This document shows, piece after piece, positions 23,399-31,780 of a stretch of 64,000 nucleotides of DNA. Origin of the DNA: Lactarius indigo (Eukaryota; Basidiomycota; Agaricomycetes; Russulales; Russulaceae); assembly GCA_025766275.1 (NCBI GenBank), contig JAFKAC010000044.1, positions 1 to 64,000 of the forward strand. Direction: 5' to 3'. Within the stretch, counting starts at the first letter, position 1. Each line of letters starts with the position of its first letter. Below the pieces are notes generated by a model. It was not told the DNA's origin, did no database searches, and worked only from the letters and a program-made list of their open reading frames with translations. Position numbers and translations under genes: made by a program.

Positions 23399-26300
23399 CT
23401 AATCCGCTACCGATTCCTGCCTCATCTTTTCTGCCTCATCCTCCATTCTAGCCAGTATGTTAGCACGTTCCAATCGATAGAGACTGTCCTTTTTGTCCGC
23501 AATTACCATCTCCTTCTCCATCTGCAATTGCCGAATGCGTTTCTCTAGCTGGTCTTCGGCAAAGGCGAATTGCCGAAATCGGCGTAGTTCTTGCGTGAGG
23601 GTGACGTCCCCGATGCGCATAAGCAGCAGGTCAGTGGGATGTCGGTCGCGGAGCATGAAATACTCCTCGTGGGGAATGAAAGCGCGGTTGTTCTTCGGGA
23701 GATGGGGAGTGGCGTAGAGGGGTTTCCCGTAAAGGAGACCAGATCCCGGAGCTAGTCCGAGAACGAAGGGGTCTCCTCCGCGGATAACTTGCACGTGTGA
23801 TGCTTGTACCGTCGGTCCGTTGGGGAGCTTGATCGGGAACGGAATGTAATCGGGTCCTCTATTGACCCGGAACCCTTCAGGGACAACGGCCCTGGTTGCT
23901 GGGTCTCGTTCGCCCATTGGTGTATAACGAGCCGCTTGTGCCACGGCGATTCGTCCCCGGTGTAGAGGTCCCCCCGCTGCGTCGACGAGGAAGGGAGTGG
24001 CGGCTGGATCTTCAGCGTAGAATTCATGGTTAAGGAACGCGTGCCTGATGGGGTAGTGGTCTCCAAGCTCGTCTTCATCCTCATCCTCGTCCAATACTCC
24101 CTCCGTTCCTTCATCATTCGGCGTCGGCAGGCGGCGATATGCAGTTGCTCCCGCTGCCACCGCGCCGCCGTCTCCTTCCATTCTCGTTCGTATTTCTCCA
24201 TGGCGTCGGGTGGTTTCACCGCGCGGGACAGCTGCTTGAAGCCGAAAGAGCTCGTCTTCTGTGAGGAAGACTTCGGGCTCACCGGTGTTGGGGTTGGTAA
24301 GGGCGTACATTGGCGGCGGAGGTGTTGGTTGAGTTGTTGCTGGATCGTCGTCGACAGTTCCCTGTACGGGCATAGGGAATCGTTGCAGTGTCTGGTGCAA
24401 TTCTTCACTAGTGATAGGGCCGTCGTCCTCATGCTGCACGGAGGGACGGTCTCCATCTGCAACTCTAGTGGCTGCGGTGTTGTTGGCGGTGTCGGGGTCG
24501 ACAAGCGTGGCGGAGGAGTCATTGACGAGGGTAGAGAGGAGGGCAAGCTGGTCATTGCGTCGAGTAGAGGACATAGAGTGGATGGGAGTGGGGGACTTAT
24601 CGCGGCGAGAGATCATCCTTATATGCGTTTCTCGGTCGGGATTAGAATGTTTGAACTCCCGAACGGCTTCATCGGCAAATACGTCATCCTTATCTATCCA
24701 TTGATTGTCGGAGTCCGGATAGCCCTTCCATTTGACAAGGTACTGAAGTCGACGTCTTCTGCCGAACCGCCGCGAGTCTAGAATCTTTTCGACCTCATAT
24801 TCTTCTTCGTTATCAACCAAATCAGGTGGTGGGCGCTGATAATTTGGTCCGTGCGTGGGTGTTTCACGATAAGGTGTGAGAAGATCTATGTGGAAAACAT
24901 CGTGGATGCTCCACTGTGTGGGAAGTTCAAGACGGTAGTTGACAGGGGACATCACCTGGACGACCTTAAATGGTCCATGGCGCTTTGCAGCTAGTTTTGC
25001 GGTTGGTTGATGAGTGCGTAAGTGGCGTCCTTCTAGCCACACGAGGTCTCCTTCCTTGAACCTGGGCGTATCTTTGTGTTTGACCCATGACTTCTGCGCT
25101 CGGAGCATGCAAGAGAAGGCACGTTGTCGTGCTTGCTTGAATTGGTCTAGTCTTAACGACACTTGCGGGATAGGGGAAGGCCTATCGGTCCAATCAGCGC
25201 GAGGGTTGAATCCAGATAAGAGAAAGAAGGGAGACTCCCGCGTGGTTTCGTTCGGCCAATTGTTATGCGTGAATTCCGCCATAGGCAGATAACGGACCCA
25301 GTCGTCCTGTCGCTCGTTTACCCAGAAGCGGAGATATTGCTCCAGCCATTGATTTGTTCGTTCCGATTGGCCGTCAGTTCTGGGATGATACGCGGTTGAG
25401 ATATTTTGGCTGATGCCAAGGATTTTGCATATCTCTCGCATAAACTTGGATGCGAAGCGGGGATCTCGATCACTGATAACACGCGAGGGGAGTCCAAATC
25501 GTGGGAAGACGTGAGAAACATACAGGGCAGCTGTTCCTTCAGCTGTTATCTCCTCGTTACAGGGGATGAAGACGGCAGCTTTGGTGCAATCGTGATCTGT
25601 TACCGTGAGAATAGAGTCGTAACCACGAGAGACGGGGAGTTTGGTAATAAAGTCCACTGCGATAGTCTCAAATGGCAGGGCTTCCAGTTTAGGGTAGATA
25701 GGTTGTAGGGGTGCTCTGATTGGTCGGAGGTTGACTTTGTGCCGTTGACAGTCCGCACAGCCTTTGACATAATCAGCAACATCGTTCTTCATTTGTGGCC
25801 ACCAGTAGTGTCGTTCCGTAAGTTGAAGAGTGCGTTTGATGCCTGGGTGGCCATAGACGGGGGAGTCATGGTGCGCAGCAATAATGGTGCGCTTGTCATG
25901 GATACCGCCGGTAACCACTCGGCGTCCGTCTTTATACCATGTTCCTTCAATGTCTTTTAGCCTATGAGCGTCAACCCAGGGTTTCAACTTAGCTGTGTCT
26001 TGTTCGTAAATGGGATGTTCTGGCGTCATTTCCACCGGCAGGATCTCTGGTCTCCAGTGTGGATGTTGCGGTTCCTCCAATGTGGTAGCGCGTGCGAAGA
26101 CGCTTTCTGGTAACACCGTTACTCCTTCGTTGTCGTTTTCTCCCTGGTCGTAGTCTGGTCTTCGCGATAATGCGTCGGCGCGTCCGTTAGAAGTTCCTTT
26201 GATGTGATGAATTTCGAAATCATATTCCGAAAGTTCGAGTACTTCCCTGGCTACACGCCTACTGATTTTCTGTGGCGATTTCCAGTATTGTAAGTTGAGG

Positions 26301-28207
26301 TGGTCCGAGAATACTTTGATTTTGTGAGGGGACCCTGCTAAAAGGGGTCTCCAATGACGAAATGCCTTGACGATTGCCAGGAGTTCGAGGTCGTATATGT
26401 CGTAATTGCGTTCGGCTTCATTGAGGGTGGACGAGTAGTAGCCGATAGGGTGTCGTTTGCCGTCTGCTTTACGCTGGAGGAGAACAGCTCCAGTGGCAAA
26501 CCCGGATGCGTCTACTTCTAATTCGAATTGTTGTGTAAGGTCGGGATGTGCGAGAACTGGTTCGCTAGTAACGAGGGTTTTGAGGTCTTGGAATGCCTTT
26601 TCTTCTTCGGTTCCCCAGTGCCATTCGGTGTCTTTGCGGGTGAGTTTGTTGAGGGGGCGTGCTTTAGTTGCGAAACCTTTTATGAAGGGGCGGTAAAAAT
26701 TGCAAAACCCGAGAAAAGAGCGAACGTCCTTGACCTTGGTTGGTGTGGGCCAGTCCTTAATGCCGGAAATTTTGACAGGGTCCATGCGTGTCACCCCCTT
26801 TTCAAGGATTACCCCCAGGTAATCCATACGCGGAGAGTGGAAGAGGCATTTTTCAAGTTTATAATACAAGTCGTGCTCCGCGGATACACGGAGTACGTCC
26901 TTGACTGCTTCGATATGGTCCTGCAGTGAGTGATTAAGTCCAGTAGCGATGCCGATGTCGTCCATGTAGACGCGAATAACTGTGCCGTGTTTTTCATGTT
27001 TTGCGATGATATCCCTGAAGATGAAGTTCATCATAGTCTGGAACGTCGCTGGGGAGTTGGTTAAGCCGAAAAACATCACCGTGGGTTCGAATAGGCCGTA
27101 ACGTGTTTTGAACGCCGCTTTCTCTTCATCTCCCTCCTTGATGCGTATATTGTTATACCCCCACCTGACGTCAAGTTTGGTGTAGATATGGGCGTTGCTG
27201 AGGTCAGTGATGAGGTCGGATATAAGGGGAAGCGGATATTGGTTGCGGATAGTGACAGCGTTGATTTTTCGGTAGTCCTGAACAGGCCGCAACTTACCGT
27301 CCTTCTTTTTAATGAAAAAGAAGGACGAGGCGTATGGAGATTTAGAGGGTCGTATATATCCCTTTTTCAGTTGTTCGTCGATCCATTCGCGCAACTTCTT
27401 GTCTTCTTCCTGAGTCATGGGGTATATTTTGCAGTCGATGGCGTCAGCTGTCCCCGGTTTGAATTCAATGGCATGATCCCAGGGCCTGCTGGGCGGAAAC
27501 CTGTCCGATGCTTCTTCACTGAAGAGGCGTTCAAATTCGTGGTATTCGGGGGGTAACTCAGCTTTAGTGACATATTGTTGGGCCGCTATTGCTAAATCGG
27601 TAGCCGTAGCTCTGATTCGGCATTCTTCGTCAAATTGTTGTCGTTGCTCGTTTGTGATGACGCAAGAGTGTACGATTTCGTAGTCATTGTCTGGGACGGT
27701 AGCTGCAGCTACTACTGGTGCTGTTTTGACATAGGGGTTAATCGATCGAATAATAATAGGAAGCATATCTTCGTGAATAGCCGCTTGTGACCATTTGATA
27801 TGCGGATCATAGATAGCGAGCCAAGGATATCCTAGTACGATGTCTTCGTTGCTGATATCGGTGATAAGGAAGCGCATTTCCTTGTGGATTCCTTTAGTTT
27901 GGACATCAACGTCTGTATAATGGGTAATACGCCCCGATTTATTCTCAGTGTTGTCAATGTTCCATATTTTCTTTGGGACGTCGAGTAGTTTGGTTCCTAG
28001 TCCCATCCTTTTTGCGAACGACGGCTTCATGAAGCAGTGGGTTGCTCCTGAGTCGACTAAAGCACGTATGTCGGCCATTTTGTAACTGGTGCGAATCGAT
28101 ACTGGAACTCTCATTGAACGATAGCGAGTCATGATTACACTGTTACAATTGACTGCCCTCACCCAGGCCGATGGGTTCAGGCGTCCTGAAAACCCTCCTT
28201 TTTCCAT
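23399..28207 (-). CDS. Chromovirus Pol: protease, RT, RNase H, integrase, chromodomain and a long C-terminal extension
   Basis: 1602 residues from the ATG at 28207, which overlaps the gag end by 31 bp in the -1 frame. Aspartic protease LVDSGATHCFM (about 50-60). RT with SSFFFIKKKDGKLRPVQDYR, FFGLTNSPATFQ and catalytic YMDD at 414-417. RNase H from about 560 (FELEVDASGFATGAVLLQ). Integrase zinc motif H787, H800, C817, C820 and DDE residues D852, D913, E949 (HPRTDGQSERTN). GPF segment KRHGPFKVVQV near 1076. Chromodomain about 1136-1195 (YLVKWKGYPDSDNQWI), expected to guide integration to modified chromatin. Then about 400 residues of unassigned sequence, Pro/Asp-rich and ending in a charged coiled coil. 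All catalytic residues I looked for are present. Confidence 0.95.
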   Translation of the reverse strand: MEKGGFSGRLNPSAWVRAVNCNSVIMTRYRSMRVPVSIRTSYKMADIRALVDSGATHCFMKPSFAKRMGLGTKLLDVPKKIWNIDNTENKSGRITHYTDVDVQTKGIHKEMRFLITDISNEDIVLGYPWLAIYDPHIKWSQAAIHEDMLPIIIRSINPYVKTAPVVAAATVPDNDYEIVHSCVITNEQRQQFDEECRIRATATDLAIAAQQYVTKAELPPEYHEFERLFSEEASDRFPPSRPWDHAIEFKPGTADAIDCKIYPMTQEEDKKLREWIDEQLKKGYIRPSKSPYASSFFFIKKKDGKLRPVQDYRKINAVTIRNQYPLPLISDLITDLSNAHIYTKLDVRWGYNNIRIKEGDEEKAAFKTRYGLFEPTVMFFGLTNSPATFQTMMNFIFRDIIAKHEKHGTVIRVYMDDIGIATGLNHSLQDHIEAVKDVLRVSAEHDLYYKLEKCLFHSPRMDYLGVILEKGVTRMDPVKISGIKDWPTPTKVKDVRSFLGFCNFYRPFIKGFATKARPLNKLTRKDTEWHWGTEEEKAFQDLKTLVTSEPVLAHPDLTQQFELEVDASGFATGAVLLQRKADGKRHPIGYYSSTLNEAERNYDIYDLELLAIVKAFRHWRPLLAGSPHKIKVFSDHLNLQYWKSPQKISRRVAREVLELSEYDFEIHHIKGTSNGRADALSRRPDYDQGENDNEGVTVLPESVFARATTLEEPQHPHWRPEILPVEMTPEHPIYEQDTAKLKPWVDAHRLKDIEGTWYKDGRRVVTGGIHDKRTIIAAHHDSPVYGHPGIKRTLQLTERHYWWPQMKNDVADYVKGCADCQRHKVNLRPIRAPLQPIYPKLEALPFETIAVDFITKLPVSRGYDSILTVTDHDCTKAAVFIPCNEEITAEGTAALYVSHVFPRFGLPSRVISDRDPRFASKFMREICKILGISQNISTAYHPRTDGQSERTNQWLEQYLRFWVNERQDDWVRYLPMAEFTHNNWPNETTRESPFFLLSGFNPRADWTDRPSPIPQVSLRLDQFKQARQRAFSCMLRAQKSWVKHKDTPRFKEGDLVWLEGRHLRTHQPTAKLAAKRHGPFKVVQVMSPVNYRLELPTQWSIHDVFHIDLLTPYRETPTHGPNYQRPPPDLVDNEEEYEVEKILDSRRFGRRRRLQYLVKWKGYPDSDNQWIDKDDVFADEAVREFKHSNPDRETHIRMISRRDKSPTPIHSMSSTRRNDQLALLSTLVNDSSATLVDPDTANNTAATRVADGDRPSVQHEDDGPITSEELHQTLQRFPMPVQGTVDDDPATTQPTPPPPMYALTNPNTGEPEVFLTEDELFRLQAAVPRGETTRRHGEIRTRMEGDGGAVAAGATAYRRLPTPNDEGTEGVLDEDEDEDELGDHYPIRHAFLNHEFYAEDPAATPFLVDAAGGPLHRGRIAVAQAARYTPMGERDPATRAVVPEGFRVNRGPDYIPFPIKLPNGPTVQASHVQVIRGGDPFVLGLAPGSGLLYGKPLYATPHLPKNNRAFIPHEEYFMLRDRHPTDLLLMRIGDVTLTQELRRFRQFAFAEDQLEKRIRQLQMEKEMVIADKKDSLYRLERANILARMEDEAEKMRQESVAD

Positions 28208-30180
28208 AATTGTTGGAGGATAATGTCTTTTACGTCATCTGATTCTCCGGCGACTCCGTTAAGCCAATCACTGGCGCGCTGTTGAGGGGGTACTTCTTGG
28301 ACTGCCCTGGTAGCGACTTCTGGTTCTTGTTGATGGTAGTCGGTATCGATGTACCGACTGGTCGATGCTTGGGGTTGATATCCCCCTCGTGGTTCTCTAC
28401 AATCGCGGGCCATGTGTCCGTCCTTCCTACAGTTATAACATGTGACTGGCCTTGGGTTATTACGCCCTCCTCCTCTCTGCAAAAATCCTCCTCTCGGTCG
28501 GTATGGGGGACGAGGGGCGAGTATATCCTCAGCCCCCGCGAGTCGCCCTCGAATTCGATCTGCGGAGGTATCCATGGCGTTGGGATCTCTCAAATTTCGT
28601 GGTTGCCATGAACTTCTTGGCGGTCCCTGCCACTGTCGTTGTTGTCGTTGCCGTCCTTGTCCTTGTCCGGGGATAATCCCCTTGTTCAGCACCGCTTTAA
28701 GGTGAAGATACTGTTGTTGACGCGTGGTGGCCGCTTCCTTCCATTCGCGATAATTGCGGGGATTATCGAGAGTATAGACTTTTTCGTATAGGTCTTTCGG
28801 TAATCCGCTTGCGAATAAATCGAGCGTTTGCGGATCGTCAAGCCTGTACTGAGCGCGGCGTATTAACTGTTCAAACTGGGTGCAATACTCATCTAGATTG
28901 CCCCCGATCATTTTAACTCCCTTTTTCAACTCATATTGGGCTTGTTCTTGCTCCATCGTATTGCGGAAGCGCTGCATAAAACTGCGCGTTACTTCGTTCC
29001 ACAATCCTTCACTCGTGCGGGGTATTCCGTTTTGTATTTGGCCATTAAGCCAAGTAAGCATGGCCAGTACCCATTCGCTGACGTTAGCTCCTTTGATATA
29101 TGATAAGAAGAGTAAGGCACGGCGATATGGCGTAGCCATAATGCCTTCGTCCGCGTTCATGCCCCAGTAGACATGCCATTGTGTAAGGAACGCTTCTACT
29201 TTGGCGCGTTCTCCGTCGAATACTGTGGGTGCTTCGCCAGCTAATTTGTTACTTGGAGGGATAATAGGACCTGCACCTGGTAGTCCTCCTCCGGGGTGTC
29301 CTCCTCCTGGAGGCCCTCCTGGAAATCCTCCAGGTATCCCCCCAGGGAATCCTCCGAATCCGGGTCCCCTTGATGGTGGTCCTCCTCCTCCGGGTAGTCC
29401 CCCAGGAGGTCCACCTCCTCCACTGGGAGGGTCGGCTACGTCGGGCCCAATTGCGCGATGGATTGCTACGTCGTCGTCAGTCATTCGATGACCGGTGTAT
29501 GGATTGATAGGAGCCAGATTGGCTCGCGATTCTTCGGCAATGCGTCTTTGTTCTTCCAGGGCGATCTGGTCCCTTGCTTCTGTAGTGAGGTATATTTCTT
29601 CTTGGGTGACGGTGGCTGTTGCCATCGCAACTGCTGGGCTGTGGATGTGGATTACTTCTGGCTCGGGTTGGTGAATAGTTAACGACTCAGTTTGTTGTAT
29701 GATGTGATCGCCAATAGCTCCTAGGCTAGCTTCTTCCGCTGGTGTTGTTCCTCGACTTGGCGATTGTTGACTATCTGAGGCTTCTTCTCCGCTGACTCCT
29801 TCGTCAGTATGTTCCTGTGCTTGTCCGTCAATAGGACCGTAATCTGCGCGAGTGTTAAGTTCTCGTGCGTCGATGTCGCAGTTATAGTTTCTTCCGGCTG
29901 GTCGTACGACGTCCCAGCGATGATCTATAGGATTCCACGTAACCTCGGTCCAACAGAGGTGGTCGAAATTGAACTCGACAGGTCGGAAACGGTTAGGACC
30001 GTTAAACTCTACGAAGTACCCGGTGTCTTCTTCTCGTTCTCTCCACTGAGCTGCTCTCAGGAATCTTGTTGGTACGTTGCGATCTCCTCGTCGTTCGATA
30101 TGGTAAGGACGGAAGGACGTCCACTGGTCTCTGGTCGAGTACGCCACGATGAGGATCTTGGTCTTAATGTTACGCTCCAC
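28177..30180 (-). CDS. Chromovirus Gag-like protein with zinc knuckle
   Basis: Open frame of up to 667 codons in the minus sense, ending at 28177. The region 28177-29625 carries a capsid-like segment (AFLTQWHVYWGMNADEG, RSFMQRFRNTMEQEQAQYEL, EYCTQFEQLIRRAQYRLDD) and a CCHC knuckle CYNCRKDGHMARDC at about 581-594. A Gly/Pro-rich linker lies before the capsid part. The start is unclear. The frame stays open back to a GTG at 30180 inside the LTR, but its first ATG is codon 186 (29625). The upstream 185 codons look protein-like (FVEFNGPNRFRPVEFNFDH) rather than random, so a non-AUG start or a spliced leader is possible. The conservative product is 482 residues from 29625. Confidence 0.85.
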   Translation of the reverse strand: MERNIKTKILIVAYSTRDQWTSFRPYHIERRGDRNVPTRFLRAAQWREREEDTGYFVEFNGPNRFRPVEFNFDHLCWTEVTWNPIDHRWDVVRPAGRNYNCDIDARELNTRADYGPIDGQAQEHTDEGVSGEEASDSQQSPSRGTTPAEEASLGAIGDHIIQQTESLTIHQPEPEVIHIHSPAVAMATATVTQEEIYLTTEARDQIALEEQRRIAEESRANLAPINPYTGHRMTDDDVAIHRAIGPDVADPPSGGGGPPGGLPGGGGPPSRGPGFGGFPGGIPGGFPGGPPGGGHPGGGLPGAGPIIPPSNKLAGEAPTVFDGERAKVEAFLTQWHVYWGMNADEGIMATPYRRALLFLSYIKGANVSEWVLAMLTWLNGQIQNGIPRTSEGLWNEVTRSFMQRFRNTMEQEQAQYELKKGVKMIGGNLDEYCTQFEQLIRRAQYRLDDPQTLDLFASGLPKDLYEKVYTLDNPRNYREWKEAATTRQQQYLHLKAVLNKGIIPGQGQGRQRQQRQWQGPPRSSWQPRNLRDPNAMDTSADRIRGRLAGAEDILAPRPPYRPRGGFLQRGGGRNNPRPVTCYNCRKDGHMARDCREPRGGYQPQASTSRYIDTDYHQQEPEVATRAVQEVPPQQRASDWLNGVAGESDDVKDIILQQLWKKEGFQDA
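30155..30165 (-). promoter_or_regulatory. Primer-binding site, self-complementary to the LTR (Tf1-type)
   Basis: Two bases inside the 5' LTR. In element sense it reads AAGACCAAGAT, which is not the complement of any tRNA 3' end I know but is an exact 11-nt complement of ATCTTGGTCTT at 30411-30401 in the LTR. That LTR site lies about 34 nt downstream of a TATAAG motif, where transcription should start. This is the arrangement known from fission yeast Tf1, where the first 11 nt of the RNA prime reverse transcription. Confidence 0.75.
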
Positions 30181-30678
30181 CGGCGTTAGTCCGACTTGGA
30201 CTCGTGAAAGGCGTAATCGACTTAGCGAAGGTTAAGCGAATGGGGATCACGTGTCAACCCAACGCGAGCTGAACAGGGGCACACCGGCACACGCTGCAGC
30301 GAAAAGACAAAGAAGAGTATCCCTTGGTGGACACTGTAGAAGAAGTACTCTTAGTCAAAGACTAAGGCAGACAAGAGACGATACAAGAGGTGGATTGAAG
30401 AAGACCAAGATGGGGTCTCTTGGTCTTCCGAGTCGACTACTTATACAGATACGCGCGGGCTTTAAAGCGCCGCTTAGAATGATACGTAACCAATAGCGTA
30501 ACTAGCTCGAACCCTAGTACAACTATCCTAGGAATGAGTCATACATGAGTCACAATCACATGCGACCTACTATGCTGACTGATGTGGTGTAAGAATCCAT
30601 GACTAATGCTGTTACCGGACCGTAGTCATAACCGGTCATGAGTCGTGTATAATGAGTCATTGAGTCCGTATCGTAACA
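30168..30678 (-). repeat. 5' LTR of the chromovirus (right copy), with promoter
   Basis: 511 bp, reads identical to the left copy. In element sense it holds TATAAG at 30445-30440, then an inverted repeat with 11-bp arms (30428-30418 and 30410-30400) around a 7-nt loop, with the candidate start site at 30411 on the edge of its second arm. Confidence 0.95.
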
Positions 30679-30683
30679 GCTTC
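30679..30683 (+). repeat. 5-bp target-site duplication of the LTR element, right
   Basis: gcttc directly after the right LTR, matching 22851-22855. Confidence 0.92.
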
Positions 30684-31780
30684 GCTTGCCGCACAGCCCT
30701 GGTGAGGCGTCGCGAGGCAGCATCACGGCGGGCTCCATAGGAGTTGGCAACTTCCGCCGCCGCCAGTGCACACTCGGCGTTCCACCAAGGCGCAGCCCGC
30801 GCAGCGTTGCGTCCCTTCCGTTTCATAGTGGCCCCGCAAGCCTCATTAAAGGCGTCGTAGATGCGGTCCAGCACGGTGTCGATCTCCGCTGGGGAGCGGA
30901 GGGGACCATGAAGGACGGGAGAGCGCAGCTCCATAAGGCGCCGCCATTCCGCCCATCCATCATCGTCCAAGTCGGTCGAAAAGCCGTTCGTGGCGTCTTC
31001 CTGGGGGCCGCGGAACCGGACGCGCGTGCACGCAAGCGTGCGGACCAGCGCGTGATCTGAACCGACAGAGCCTTCCCAGTCCACCAGAGCGCCTTGAAAG
31101 GTGCCTTGCGCGACCGCGGCGAAGTTGCGCCAGCAGAGGTCCAGCGTACTGTCCCTCTGGTTCTGGGCTACCGTGCCGCGGCGCGTGGGCACCCCGGGTA
31201 CGTTGAGCAAATCCAGCGTCTGAGCGGAGGCCCAAGACGCCAGAGTCGCCGCCTGTGGCGAGGGTTGCCAACCCACGGGGGACCACATTCGGCTGTGCAA
31301 GTTGAAGTCGCCAACAAGCAGGGTTGGCACGCCGTCCCACAAGAAGTCAAGGTGCATCAGCGTTGCCAGCGCTGTGCGGTCCTCGACGTCATTGTAGAAG
31401 GCGACGACGCGCCACTTTTCGGGACCTGCTTTTATGTCAGCGACTAGGACGCACGGGTGTTGGGCGAGGTCAAGACGGGCGACGACCTCGAGCCCGTTTA
31501 CCGCCGTGCGTTTGGTGGGGTCATGTTTCCGGGCATAAATCATCACCTTGGCCCGCTGTTCGTTGGTGAAGTATGGGTAGAGGAGGTGCCACTTGCTGTT
31601 GGCAGCACCCCCTAAGACATCGACCCCATCCTTCGCCTCGTTCGCTCTCCCCACGCCAATCCTGCTAAACCACGGTTCAGTGACGCACAAAATGTCGTCG
31701 GTTGTGTTGGTTTCCAGCAACGCGTGCATTGCGGCGTTCCGCCTCCCCATGTTCACTGTGCCGATGGCGAAGTTACGCAT
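30684..31780 (-). pseudogene. LINE ORF2, 5' part: AP-type endonuclease
   Basis: N-terminal 365 residues of ORF2, starting at the ATG at 31780 and cut by the LTR element. It is an exonuclease-endonuclease-phosphatase fold: catalytic TEPW near residue 35, VGDFNLHS at 156-163 and GSDHALV near 240-246. The start overlaps the ORF1 stop by 28 bp in another frame, so ORF2 probably needs reinitiation or frameshifting. Joining to 22855 and below is in frame once one 5-bp duplication is removed. Confidence 0.92.

Larger units (their letters stand above)
22856..30678 (-). mobile_element. Ty3/gypsy-type chromovirus LTR retrotransposon, complete
   Basis: 7823-bp element on the minus strand, bounded by two 511-bp LTRs that begin TGTTAC and end GTAACA, with a 5-bp gcttc duplication on both sides. 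In element sense: 5' LTR (30678-30168), primer-binding site (30165-30155), gag-like ORF, pol ORF with protease, RT, RNase H, integrase and chromodomain, purine tract (23379-23367), 3' LTR (23366-22856). Both ORFs lack internal stops and I see no difference between the LTRs, so it looks young and possibly competent. It is inserted in ORF2 of the LINE, so it is the later of the two insertions. Confidence 0.95.

Noticed and set aside
30150..30167. tRNA-primed binding site next to the 5' LTR
   Set aside because: The sequence does not match the complement of a tRNA 3' end known to me (no TGG start), while it pairs exactly with the LTR.
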